A stretch of DNA of 27,854 nucleotides from JABMRP01 sp964444795 (GCA_964444795.1 CAYUIQ010000106.1:1-27854), one strand, 5' to 3'; positions 6,169-13,602 are shown, counted from the stretch's first letter. A program made the numbers and translations. Notes: generated from the letters alone by a model not told the origin.

Positions 6169-8382
6169 ATGCAGATTCTCTTCGCGCTGACGTTGCTGGT
6201 CAGCGCCACGCTGCTTTTTATTGTCCAGCCGATGTTCGCCAAGATGGCATTACCCCTTCTGGGGGGAAGCCCTGCGGTTTGGAACACCTGCATGGTCTTT
6301 TATCAGGCCGTTCTTCTGTTGGGATACGCGTACGCCCATATCTCGACACGTTGGCTCGGCCCGCGGCGCCAGGCGGTATTGCATCTCGGGCTGCTGTGCC
6401 TTCCGTGGCTGGTATTGCCGATCTGCATACCGGCGGGCTGGGCACCGCCGGTGGCCCAGAGTCCGATCGGATGGCTTCTGTTGTTGTTGACCGTATCGGT
6501 CGGTTTGCCGTTGCTGCTGGTCACGGCCAGCGCCCCATTGCTTCAGGCGTGGTTTGCCGACACGGACCATCCGGCGGCCAAGGACCCCTACTTCCTTTAC
6601 GCGGCCAGCAACTTGGGTAGCATGGTCGCCTTACTGGGCTATCCGGTGATCGTCGAGCCGTCCTTGTCGTTGTGGCAGCAGTCGTGGACGTGGGCCGCCG
6701 TCTACGGGTCGTTGATGTTGTTGATGACCGGCTGCGCCGTGTTGCTCTGGCGCCAACCGCGACGTGCCGGAGGGCCGATGCTGGAGTCTCGCCCGGCCGA
6801 GCCGGCGGCGGAATATCCGTCGGGCAAGGTGACCTGGCGGCGGCGGCTGATGTGGTTGGCCCTTTCGATGGTCCCCTCGAGTCTTCTGCTGGGCGTGACG
6901 ACCCACATTTCGACCGATATTGCCTCGGTCCCGCTGCTCTGGGTGATTCCGCTGGCGTTGTATCTGCTGACGTTTACCCTCGTGTTTGCCCGGCGAACGC
7001 TCCTGCCGCACGCCCGAATGGTACAATTGCAGCCCATGCTGATCCTTCCCGTGGCGGCCTGTTTCTATCTGGGTATGATCCAAAGTGCGTGGCTAACGCT
7101 GCCGTTGCACTTGGCGGCGTTTTTCGTCACGGCCATGGTATGCCACGGCCGGTTGGCCGCGTTGCGACCCGACGCCTCGCGGCTGACGGAGTTCTATCTG
7201 TGGATGTCGGTCGGCGGCGTGTTGGGTGGGCTATTCAACGCCCTGGTGGCCCCGGTGGTATTCTCCACGGTGATCGAATACCCGCTGATGATCGTCGTCG
7301 CCTGCCTGCTTCGCCCGGCTTGCGGCACGGCCACGGTTTCCTCGCGAGCGCGAGCGTTGGATCTCATCCTTCCGGCGGTGATGGCCAGCGGCGCCCTGTG
7401 TGTGGCCGTTTACTTGTGCCTCTCGGGACAAACTCCCATGGAGGCCGGGCTTTGGGCAATCCTCTGCCTCATCGGGTTGTTGTGTCTGTGTTTCCAGTTC
7501 CAGGCACGCCGGGTCCGGTTCGCCTTGGGGATCGGGGGGCTCATGGCGATCGGTCTTTCTCAGGCCACGCATGCCGGGCAGATCCTGCACACCGAGCGAA
7601 GCTTTTTCGGCGTCGTTCGAGTGGAGTACGACAGCGAAGCCGACCTCTACATGTTGCAGCACGGCTCGACGAATCACGGTATGCAATTCCACGGTCCGGA
7701 GTTTCGCCACGAGCCGCTCACCTACTATCACCGCACGGGTCCCCTGGGTCAGGTCTTCGCCACGCTGGATGAGGAACCTCCCGTGCGGCGCATCGGCGTT
7801 ATTGGGCTGGGAACCGGTTCGATCGCCGCCTATGGGCATCGGGAGCAGGAGATCACGTTCTACGAAATCGATCCGGCCGTGGAACGCGTGGCGCGGGATC
7901 AGCAGTACTTCACGTTTCTCAGCGATTGCCCGTCACAAATCGACGTGGTCCTCGGCGATGCCCGCTTGCGACTGGCCGACGTGCCGGCCGGTTACTACGA
8001 TCTGCTCATTCTCGATGCGTTCAGCTCCGATGCCATTCCGATTCATCTGGCCACCCGGGAAGCCCTGCGGATCTATCTGGACAAACTGGCCGACGAGGGC
8101 ATCCTCATGCTCCATATCTCGAATCGGTTCTTCGATCTGCGCCCCCTGGTGGGTCGTCTGGCCGAAGACGCGGGATTGGTTTGCCGCATTCAGTTCGACC
8201 CCGCCGACGACGTCGAAGACGCTCGAGGAAAGTATCCTTCGTGCTGGGCAATTCTCGCTCGCAATGAGGAACCGTTGCGGGTGTGGCTCGATGACGACCG
8301 CTGGTCGGAAGCGGTCTTGCGGTCCAATTCGCCGCTATGGACCGACGATTTCTCCAATATCTTGGGTGTCATTTTCTGGTGA
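6169..8382 (+). CDS. Membrane-bound spermidine synthase-like protein (fused MFS/spermidine synthase family)
   Basis: This 737-aa protein has an N-terminal half (about 1-475) with roughly a dozen hydrophobic helices and the family opening LLVSATLLFIVQPMFAKMALPLLGGSPAVWNTC. The C-terminal half is a cytoplasmic Rossmann domain of the spermidine-synthase superfamily: nucleotide-binding G546-L-G-T-G-S, acidic E566/D568 in YEIDP, and D616-A-F-S-S-D621-A-I-P, where polyamine synthases have their catalytic D-x-x-D loop. Family members are annotated as fused MFS/spermidine synthases, but aminopropyl transfer is unproven for most. A methyltransferase-like or transport-coupled role is possible. There is no adjacent speD or arginine decarboxylase gene. 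The HDOD gene starts 13 nt downstream, so the two are probably co-transcribed. The family call is strong; the substrate is unknown. Confidence 0.88.
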   Translation: MQILFALTLLVSATLLFIVQPMFAKMALPLLGGSPAVWNTCMVFYQAVLLLGYAYAHISTRWLGPRRQAVLHLGLLCLPWLVLPICIPAGWAPPVAQSPIGWLLLLLTVSVGLPLLLVTASAPLLQAWFADTDHPAAKDPYFLYAASNLGSMVALLGYPVIVEPSLSLWQQSWTWAAVYGSLMLLMTGCAVLLWRQPRRAGGPMLESRPAEPAAEYPSGKVTWRRRLMWLALSMVPSSLLLGVTTHISTDIASVPLLWVIPLALYLLTFTLVFARRTLLPHARMVQLQPMLILPVAACFYLGMIQSAWLTLPLHLAAFFVTAMVCHGRLAALRPDASRLTEFYLWMSVGGVLGGLFNALVAPVVFSTVIEYPLMIVVACLLRPACGTATVSSRARALDLILPAVMASGALCVAVYLCLSGQTPMEAGLWAILCLIGLLCLCFQFQARRVRFALGIGGLMAIGLSQATHAGQILHTERSFFGVVRVEYDSEADLYMLQHGSTNHGMQFHGPEFRHEPLTYYHRTGPLGQVFATLDEEPPVRRIGVIGLGTGSIAAYGHREQEITFYEIDPAVERVARDQQYFTFLSDCPSQIDVVLGDARLRLADVPAGYYDLLILDAFSSDAIPIHLATREALRIYLDKLADEGILMLHISNRFFDLRPLVGRLAEDAGLVCRIQFDPADDVEDARGKYPSCWAILARNEEPLRVWLDDDRWSEAVLRSNSPLWTDDFSNILGVIFW

Positions 8383-8395
8383 AGTAGAGCATGCC

Positions 8396-9337
8396 ATGAG
8401 TACACGCACAGCCGATCCGTCCCCGGTCGACGCCCGATTGCATCAGCCATCGGTCGATCCCCGATTGCGCCAGCCGTCGGTCAACCCGTTGATCCAGCGG
8501 CTTTTTGCCACCATCACCGAAGTTTCGTCGCTGCCGACGGTTGCCTTGCGGATCATTGAGGTCGCCGATGATCCGAGCACCGACGCAACGGATCTCCTCG
8601 AAGTGATTCAGGGCGATGCCGCGCTGGCCGCTCGCGTCATGCGAACGGCCAATTCATCGTACTTCGGCTCACACGAAGCGGTCGACTTGCCGCGGGCGGT
8701 TACCCTGCTGGGGTTCCAGGAAGTGCGGAATCTCGCCTTCAGCGCACACCTTGCTGGGCTGTTTCGCGAAACTTCGGGGTACAAATCCTACGATCGGCAC
8801 AATCTGTGGAATCATCTGGTCGGCGTGGGCGCCGTCGCGCGTCATCTCGCCCGAGTGTCGGGGAAGGTTGCTCCCCAGGAGGCCTATCTGGCCGGTCTGC
8901 TGCACGACCTGGGGCTGATCCTGATCGATCAATACCTCCACAAGCCCTTCTGCCGGGTCATCGACACACTGACCGAGGAGACCCCGGTGTGCGAGGTGGA
9001 AGCGGAAGTCCTGGGTTTCGATCACACGGTGTTTGGCCAGTTCGTTGGCCAGAAGTGGCGACTTGGAGATCCGGTGACCGCCGCGTTGCGCTATCACCAC
9101 GCCCCCGGCGACTGTGACGGACCGCATCGCGAGATGGTGTACGTGGTGGCATTGGCCAACCTGTTCTGCCATATCAAGGGGCGCACGTCGCTGGGTGCTC
9201 GGCAAGTACAGCTTCGCGCCGCCCCGCTCTTTTCCGCATTGGGCCTTGGCAAACCGCAGGTCGAGTCGACCTGGGAGCAGCTCGACACGATCCTTGCACA
9301 GGCCGATAGCGCGGACGGGCCGTCGGCCGGTCGTTGA
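8396..9337 (+). CDS. HDOD domain signalling protein
   Basis: This 313-aa protein has an HDOD domain over about residues 35-250. Typical phrases are LPTVALRIIEVADDPSTDATDLLEVIQGDAALAARVMRTANSSYFG, then LLGFQEVRNLAFS and AGLLHDLGLILIDQ, with H170-D171 at the HD position. HDOD proteins are related to HD-domain phosphohydrolases but usually lack a full metal site, and they act as scaffolds in stress, cyclic-nucleotide or chemotaxis signalling. The first 30 residues contain a duplicated nine-residue unit (VDARLHQPS, VDPRLRQPS) encoded by a 27-nt tandem repeat. The ATG at 8396 lies 13 nt after the previous stop codon; the longer open frame reaching back into that gene is its shadow. A GNAGAG-type binding site is weak, which suggests translational coupling. 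Confidence 0.88.
   Translation: MSTRTADPSPVDARLHQPSVDPRLRQPSVNPLIQRLFATITEVSSLPTVALRIIEVADDPSTDATDLLEVIQGDAALAARVMRTANSSYFGSHEAVDLPRAVTLLGFQEVRNLAFSAHLAGLFRETSGYKSYDRHNLWNHLVGVGAVARHLARVSGKVAPQEAYLAGLLHDLGLILIDQYLHKPFCRVIDTLTEETPVCEVEAEVLGFDHTVFGQFVGQKWRLGDPVTAALRYHHAPGDCDGPHREMVYVVALANLFCHIKGRTSLGARQVQLRAAPLFSALGLGKPQVESTWEQLDTILAQADSADGPSAGR
8426..8479 (+). repeat. 27-nt tandem duplication inside the HDOD gene
   Basis: Two adjacent 27-nt units (8426-8452 and 8453-8479) agree at about 22 of 27 positions. They keep the reading frame and encode the repeated VD-x-RL-x-QPS peptide in the linker before the HDOD domain. Confidence 0.6.
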
Positions 9338-9351
9338 TTTCCACGCCGGTG

Positions 9352-9368
9352 CCCCCGTCCCCAGGGGG
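9352..9368 (+). terminator. Weak hairpin after the HDOD gene
   Basis: CCCCC (9352-9356) and GGGGG (9364-9368) can pair 15 nt past the HDOD stop codon, followed by AGTCTTCCGTCT. The stem is short and the tail only partly T-rich. Confidence 0.3.
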
Positions 9369-9409
9369 AGTCTTCCGTCTCGTGTGCCACGACTTCTCCA
9401 ACCGGCCGT

Positions 9410-9458
9410 CTAACCCTTGCCAACCGCTATCGTATCCCCCATAATCACCGGCGCATCG
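9410..9458 (+). repeat. 49-nt direct repeat, copy 1, with promoter-like hexamers
   Basis: Identical at 47 of 49 positions to 10269-10317. It contains TTGCCA (9417-9422), a 17-nt spacer and CATAAT (9440-9445), which is close to a consensus sigma70 promoter. The -10 box ends 106 nt before the ATG of the 9552-10049 gene. Confidence 0.85.
9417..9445 (+). promoter_or_regulatory. Putative sigma70 promoter of the 9552 gene
   Basis: TTGCCA and CATAAT lie 17 nt apart, matching TTGACA and TATAAT at five of six positions each. Expected transcription start is near 9452, inside the conserved repeat. No transcript evidence is available. Confidence 0.55.
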
Positions 9459-9551
9459 CGCGCTGGTCCGTGCCGAGACCGCCTCCAGAGAACTCAAAGC
9501 AACGGTTGAGAAACTCGTCCCCAACGAAACCGAGCACCCGCCTTCGATATC

Positions 9552-10049
9552 ATGAGCGAAGATAAGAAAGAACGTCCCAGTTCCGAGGACGCTGAGATCG
9601 AACGGGATATCCGTCGGGGGCGCAAGTTCTCTCTCGCCGAAGCCATCGGCCGCATGGGTGGCGACGGCATGCTCAAGGGAGCTTCACCGGTGACCGGAAA
9701 ACGGCAGGCCGAATTGGAGATCGAGCAATGCCTGGAAAGTCATCTTGCCGATGCCCAGGGCGCTCTGGAAGTTGTCCTGCTGCGTCGCGTCCGGGAGAGT
9801 GAAATTCTCTTGAAGAGCGGCTACGATCAACCGCTGGAGTCCCTGGCCCTTTTCTGCGAGCGAATCCTCGCTTCCGAGGAACTGCTGCGATACTTTGTCA
9901 CCGACGTGGATGCGGAGTGGGGCCGAATCTACCTCGAGCGCCCGTATTTTCAAAAGGGTGACCGTCCGCCCCATCCCGAGGACCCGTACACGTTTTCCTC
10001 GGTTCGCCTCGCTCTGTCCGCCCTGGTGGCAAAACTGCGGGGCGAATGA
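9552..10049 (+). CDS. Conserved hypothetical helical protein
   Basis: I do not recognise a named domain in this 165-aa protein. The first 25 residues are highly charged and probably disordered. A short segment KFSLAEAIGRMGGDGMLKGASPVTGKRQAELEIEQCLESHL follows. The rest looks all-helical and acidic, ending FSSVRLALSALVAKLRGE. No signal peptide, membrane helix or catalytic motif is seen. The frame has the strong GC bias at third positions of its neighbours, supporting a real gene. It lies alone between two copies of a 49-nt promoter-like repeat: copy 1 about 100 nt upstream, copy 2 between it and the oxidoreductase gene. No clear ribosome-binding site precedes the ATG. It resembles uncharacterised proteins I associate with planctomycetes, from memory only. 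Confidence 0.72.
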   Translation: MSEDKKERPSSEDAEIERDIRRGRKFSLAEAIGRMGGDGMLKGASPVTGKRQAELEIEQCLESHLADAQGALEVVLLRRVRESEILLKSGYDQPLESLALFCERILASEELLRYFVTDVDAEWGRIYLERPYFQKGDRPPHPEDPYTFSSVRLALSALVAKLRGE

Positions 10050-10064
10050 CAACGCGCGAGAAGC

Positions 10065-10094
10065 AGAGAAAAGGACAGGAGAGAAAAGGACAGG
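10065..10094 (+). repeat. 15-nt tandem duplication
   Basis: The unit AGAGAAAAGGACAGG occurs twice without change (10065-10079, 10080-10094), 15 nt after the stop codon of the 9552 gene. It may be a replication-slippage product or the edge of an old REP-like element. Confidence 0.7.
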
Positions 10095-10268
10095 CATTAT
10101 CCCGGTATCAGCGTCTTGGCATCGCAGGAGTCTTATGCCCTGACGGAGGGGTGCGTGCGATCGCAGGCAGAGTTCCCCCCCTGTCGCGTGCCTGAGATCG
10201 ATCGTAGCGATTTCCCACTGCCGCATTTTCTGGGGGCTCGCCACAAATCACCCTTTCTCACCAGGCTG

Positions 10269-10317
10269 CTAACCCTTGCCAACCGCTATCGTATCACCCA
10301 TAATCACCGGCGCGTCG
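10269..10317 (+). repeat. 49-nt direct repeat, copy 2, with promoter-like hexamers
   Basis: Second copy of the repeat at 9410-9458, differing only at its positions 28 (A for C) and 46 (G for A). Both changes fall outside the TTGCCA and CATAAT hexamers. The copies are 859 nt apart in the same orientation. Confidence 0.85.
10276..10304 (+). promoter_or_regulatory. Putative sigma70 promoter of the Gfo/Idh-HEAT operon
   Basis: TTGCCA (10276-10281), 17-nt spacer, CATAAT (10299-10304). The -10 box ends 115 nt before the oxidoreductase start, nearly the same distance as in the other copy. Confidence 0.55.
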
Positions 10318-10419
10318 TCTGATCGGCGGTCGGCAGCGGCGCCGGGTGCGGTCGTGATCTTGGCCCTCGCGGTGTCGGCGTATATGCGGTAGCACTTCGA
10401 AACCCAGTGAGAAGGAACC

Positions 10420-11781
10420 ATGAACCAACGCACGAAACTCCGTCGCCGCGATTTCCTGGCGACCACCGGAGCGGTACTCAGCGCTCCGTACGTCATGCCC
10501 TCCGGGGTGCTTGCGGCGCCCAATCGGAAGGGCCCCAACGATCGAATCAACGTCGGCCATATCGGCATGGGCGGCCGGGCGCGGGGCTTGTACCGCGAAC
10601 TAGGCGTGATGCGGGATCAAGGCGCGGCACAAAGTATTGCCGTTTGCGATATCGACGAAACCCGGCTCGAACGCGCTTCCAAGGAAGTCGGCCCGCAAGC
10701 CGACGTCTACCGCGACTATCGCTATATCCTCGAGCGTAAGGATATCGACGCGGTGATCATCGGCACGCCCGACCATTGGCACGGCGTGCATTTCGTGCAT
10801 GCGGCCGAGGCGGGTAAACACATCTACTGTGAGAAGCCGGCCTGCTGCACGATCGAGGAGAGCCGGGCGATGGTTGCCGCGGCGAAGAAGGCGGGCATCG
10901 CCTCGCAGATCGGCTCGCAGGGCCGTTCGCAGCCCGAGGCCTACATGATGCACCGCTATCTGGCCAACGGCGTGGTGGGCAAGGTCGGCAACGTCGAGTG
11001 TTTCCACTATCCCAGTCCGGCCGACTCGACGCAGACGGCCGACGGCGATCCCCCGCCCGAGTTGGATTGGGACATGTGGCTCGGCCCGCTGCGCTGGCGC
11101 CCGTTCAACAAGCGGCATCTGCACGGCGTGTTCCGCTGGCTGTTGGAGTCGGGCGGCGGTCAGATTCGCGACCGGGGCGCCCACGTGATGAGCTGCGCCA
11201 TGTACTGGATGGGCGCCGACGGCACCGGCCCGGTCACCGTCGAGGCCACCGGCACGCCTCCCAACCAGGGACTCTGGGACAGCGCGGTCTACATGAACGT
11301 GACCTACACGTTCAAGAACCCCGACTGGAAGATGACCTGGACGCAGATGCCCAACGATCAGCTTCCTCCGGCCGAAAAGCGAACGCCCGACGAGTTCAAG
11401 GACGGCGTCTCGAAGATCTCGCGGCCCGGTTACGGGGCCATTTACCACGGCGATAAGGGCAAGTGCATGCACTGGGGCGGCGACGGCGGCACCTGGGCCG
11501 AGCGCAAAGTGCGCCAGTGGACACCGCCCGCCGGAGCGGTCGACGTCTACAAGAGCCCCGGGCACATGCAAGATTGGTTCCGCGGCATTCGCGACACGAA
11601 CCATCGCTGCATCATGGACATCGAGTGGGGCGCCGGAGTGGCCAACCTCACCATCCTCGGCAACCTGGCCTACATCCTCGGCCGCAAGCTCACCTGGGAT
11701 CAAGACAAACAGGAGATCGTCGGCGACGATCAGGCCGCGCGGATGATGAGCACTCCGCAGCGACATCCCTACCACTTATAA
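10420..11781 (+). CDS. Tat-exported Gfo/Idh/MocA family oxidoreductase
   Basis: This 453-aa protein begins with a twin-arginine signal (R9-R10-D-F-L, then a weakly hydrophobic stretch to about residue 33), so it is exported folded with its cofactor. The Rossmann domain follows, with glycine motif G46-H-I-G49-M-G51-G-R. E138-K139-P140 is the family EKP motif with the cofactor-binding lysine. The substrate domain has GGGQIRD251RGAH255, matching the usual catalytic Asp/His pair. The family oxidises or reduces sugars, inositols or related polyols with NAD(P). Planctomycete genomes carry many exported paralogs of unknown substrate. GAAGGA lies 3 nt before the ATG. The HEAT-repeat gene 60 nt downstream is probably co-transcribed. 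The substrate cannot be told from sequence. Confidence 0.93.
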   Translation: MNQRTKLRRRDFLATTGAVLSAPYVMPSGVLAAPNRKGPNDRINVGHIGMGGRARGLYRELGVMRDQGAAQSIAVCDIDETRLERASKEVGPQADVYRDYRYILERKDIDAVIIGTPDHWHGVHFVHAAEAGKHIYCEKPACCTIEESRAMVAAAKKAGIASQIGSQGRSQPEAYMMHRYLANGVVGKVGNVECFHYPSPADSTQTADGDPPPELDWDMWLGPLRWRPFNKRHLHGVFRWLLESGGGQIRDRGAHVMSCAMYWMGADGTGPVTVEATGTPPNQGLWDSAVYMNVTYTFKNPDWKMTWTQMPNDQLPPAEKRTPDEFKDGVSKISRPGYGAIYHGDKGKCMHWGGDGGTWAERKVRQWTPPAGAVDVYKSPGHMQDWFRGIRDTNHRCIMDIEWGAGVANLTILGNLAYILGRKLTWDQDKQEIVGDDQAARMMSTPQRHPYHL

Positions 11782-11841
11782 GAGACGACCCTTGTCGGTC
11801 GATCGCTCCTATGAACATTCCCAAGAAACGAGGATTTTGAT

Positions 11842-12405
11842 ATGACTCTTGATCAGTTGATCGCGAAGATCAAAGACGACAATCCGGACGTGCGAACGGA
11901 GGCCTGGCTGGGGGCCGGCGAGGTTGGCGCACCGGCCATGCAACCGATGGCCAAGCTAGTGGCCGAGGGCGAGTTGGAAGTCGGCCGGGCCGCCAAACGG
12001 GCGATGTGGAAGATCGTTCGCGTCGTCGGCGCACCCGATGCCAAAGGAAAAGAGGCCGTGGTCAAGGAACTGCTCACCTTGCTCGGCGACGATCAGCCGG
12101 CGGCCGTTCGGCGCGAGGCGCTCTGGATGATCTCGGAACTCGGATGCTGCCACACGGTCGATCCGGTGGTCAAAGTGCTGGCCAACAAGGAGCTTCGCGA
12201 GGACGCTCGCTGCTGCCTCGAGCGCATCCCCGACGACGAAGCCGTGGCGGCGCTCGAAGCGGCGTTGGAGAGCGTGCCGGACGATTTCAAGATCAACATC
12301 GCCCAATCGCTCCGCGCCCGCGGCGTCGCGGTCTCCGAGGACAAATACCCCTGTCAAAAAATGGTGCCCACCAAGCAAACGGCCGTCAAGCCGGTCGGAC
12401 GGTAG
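11842..12405 (+). CDS. HEAT-repeat protein
   Basis: This 187-aa protein is built of about four to five HEAT-type helical pairs. Examples are LIAKIKDDNPDVRTEAWLGAGEVGAPAMQPMAKLV, ELLTLLGDDQPAAVRREALWMISELG and PVVKVLANKELREDARCCLERIPDDEAVAALEAAL. HEAT solenoids bind protein partners or, in the PBS-lyase subgroup, bilin lyase substrates; no catalytic residue is visible. It has no signal peptide, so it should be cytoplasmic while its operon partner is exported. It starts 60 nt after the oxidoreductase stop codon, with CGAGGA about 9 nt before the ATG. It could be a chaperone or assembly factor for the oxidoreductase; that is inference from position only. Confidence 0.85.
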   Translation: MTLDQLIAKIKDDNPDVRTEAWLGAGEVGAPAMQPMAKLVAEGELEVGRAAKRAMWKIVRVVGAPDAKGKEAVVKELLTLLGDDQPAAVRREALWMISELGCCHTVDPVVKVLANKELREDARCCLERIPDDEAVAALEAALESVPDDFKINIAQSLRARGVAVSEDKYPCQKMVPTKQTAVKPVGR

Positions 12406-12417
12406 GCCCGCGATTCT

Positions 12418-12440
12418 CCCCTCTCCCTCCGGGAGAGGGG
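12418..12440 (+). repeat. REP-like hairpin, copy 1
   Basis: CCCCTCTCCC (12418-12427) pairs perfectly with GGGAGAGGGG (12431-12440) across a 3-nt loop, followed by a G-rich tail (CCGGGGGTGCGGGG). It starts 12 nt past the HEAT-gene stop codon and may serve as a transcript end. A related element in inverted orientation is at 13644-13662. Confidence 0.65.
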
Positions 12441-12528
12441 CCGGGGGTGCGGGGCGCTTGAAGCGGAGCGGGCTCTGCTTTCGTGACCCGTTTGCCCCCT
12501 ATCACATGCTCGCCCCGCACTCTCTCTC

Positions 12529-13347
12529 ATGCCCGAAATACTCACCGACTTCTCCAATTCCGTCGTCAGCAAAGCCGTTGAGGACAACGGCGTCGACTGC
12601 TGCCTGTCCTGGGCAGCGTGGCCGGGGATGGAGCTTCGCCAGGACGAACAGACCGTCTGGACGATCACCGACGTCCCTTTTCCGTTTTTCAACAACGTCT
12701 TTCGAGCCCGGATCTCCGACGGAGAAGTCGATCACGCCATAGCCAAGGCAACGACTCGTGCCCGTGATCGTAACGTACCCATGTTCTGGTGGACGGGGCC
12801 AACCACGGAGCCAGACGATCTGGGCAAGCGTCTGGAGGCGAACGGGTTCGCCCACGGCTTCGAGGCTGCGGCGATGGCTGTCGAGTTGGACGCCCTTGAA
12901 GAAAGGAAGCCGGCTCCCGAAAACCTCGCTATCGAAGAAGTCTCTGATGTGGAGATGCTCAAGGCGTGGTGTTCGGTGATGACCGACGTCTACGCGTTCC
13001 CCGACTTTGCGGCCGAGACCTGGTACAACATTCTGGCTCATCTGGGGCTTGGCCCGGAGAAACCCTTGCGCCATTTTCTTGCCCTGGTCGGTAACATCCC
13101 CGTTGCCACGGCATCACTCTTCCTCGGGGCGGGAATCGCCGGCGTTTCCAGCATTGCCACGCTGCCGGACCACCGACGCCAGGGAATCGCGACGGCGCTA
13201 GTCCTGGAAACACTGCAAGTGGCAAAGCCGCTGGGCTACCGCATCGGCACGCTGTTTTCCTCGCCGGCGGGAGTGGAAATGTATCGCAAGATCGGGTTCC
13301 GAGAGTTCTCTAAGGGGAATTGTTACGTTTGGGGAGCGGACCCGTGA
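12529..13347 (+). CDS. GNAT family N-acetyltransferase
   Basis: This 272-aa protein has a C-terminal GNAT domain (about 130-272). The acetyl-CoA-binding motif A is SSIATLPDHRRQGIATALVLETL, with R217-Q218-G219-I220-A221 as the Q/R-x-x-G-x-G/A pyrophosphate loop. The following GTLFSSPAGVEMYRKIGFREFSKGNCYVW is the classical motif B region. The N-terminal 120 residues resemble a second, degenerate GNAT half (FFNNVFRARISDGEVDHAIAKA, then FWWTGPTTEPDDLGKRLEANGF), as in tandem-GNAT proteins. The acceptor substrate is unknown. No Shine-Dalgarno-like sequence precedes the ATG at 12529. It is a single gene on the plus strand, convergent with the sulfatase, and its stop codon abuts a repeat-rich intergenic region. 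Confidence 0.88.
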   Translation: MPEILTDFSNSVVSKAVEDNGVDCCLSWAAWPGMELRQDEQTVWTITDVPFPFFNNVFRARISDGEVDHAIAKATTRARDRNVPMFWWTGPTTEPDDLGKRLEANGFAHGFEAAAMAVELDALEERKPAPENLAIEEVSDVEMLKAWCSVMTDVYAFPDFAAETWYNILAHLGLGPEKPLRHFLALVGNIPVATASLFLGAGIAGVSSIATLPDHRRQGIATALVLETLQVAKPLGYRIGTLFSSPAGVEMYRKIGFREFSKGNCYVWGADP

Positions 13348-13350
13348 GCC

Positions 13351-13429
13351 TTGTACGATGGGCTTCCCAGCCCGTCGAATTCACGCGTGCCCGATTTGAG
13401 TCGACGGCTTCGGAGAGCCATCGTACGAA
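13351..13429. repeat. Palindromic intergenic element type A
   Basis: The left arm (13351-13378, beginning TTGTACGATGGGCTTCCCAG) is an imperfect inverted copy of the right arm (13401-13429, ending AGCCATCGTACGAA). The arms begin 3 nt past the GNAT stop codon. A single arm of the same type, GTACGATGG then CCGAGGCCGTCG, occurs at 27804-27828. The shared arm suggests a dispersed repeat of this genome. Confidence 0.65.
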
Positions 13430-13443
13430 TTTCAGAACAGGGT

Positions 13444-13602
13444 CTAGTGCTTTGTCAAGGCAAGGAATTGGGGTTGGGTGCCTGGGGTCGAACCGCGAGG
13501 AACGAGTGGTGAGCCCCCAGTAGTTTCCATCTGGGGGCTCACTGCTCGTTCCTCGCATCTCGACCCCAGCCACCCCCAAACTAAGACTTGACAAAGCACT
13601 AG
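13444..13602. mobile_element. 159-nt palindromic MITE-like element
   Basis: Perfect 16-nt terminal inverted repeats, CTAGTGCTTTGTCAAG (13444-13459) and CTTGACAAAGCACTAG (13587-13602), enclose an almost continuous palindrome. TGGGGTCGA (13483-13491) pairs with TCGACCCCA (13560-13568). GCGAGGAACGAG (13495-13506) pairs with CTCGTTCCTCGC (13545-13556). GTGAGCCCCCAG (13509-13520) pairs with CTGGGGGCTCAC (13531-13542) around a 10-nt loop. It has no coding capacity. The ends could contain a TA target duplication, as in IS630/Tc1-type elements, but this is not provable from one copy. Confidence 0.72.

Larger units (their letters stand above)
10050..10419. other. Intergenic region upstream of the oxidoreductase operon
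   Basis: This 370-nt gap contains a 15-nt tandem duplication right after the upstream gene, then copy 2 of the 49-nt promoter-like repeat, then a leader of about 110 nt ending in GAAGGA (10411-10416) before the ATG at 10420. No gene is supported. Confidence 0.6.

Noticed and set aside
7400..8395. Upstream extension of the HDOD frame into the spermidine-synthase-like gene
   Set aside because: The residues are Trp/Arg/Ser-rich shadow translation. The HDOD start at 8396 fits the domain boundary and follows the previous stop codon by 13 nt.
9410..10317. CRISPR array or attachment-site pair
   Set aside because: There are only two repeat copies 859 nt apart with a coding gene between them, and no integrase or cas gene in the window.
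10600..11775. 391-codon minus-strand frame opposite the oxidoreductase
   Set aside because: A His/Val/Gly-rich shadow without any motif; the plus strand encodes a complete Gfo/Idh/MocA protein with Tat signal.
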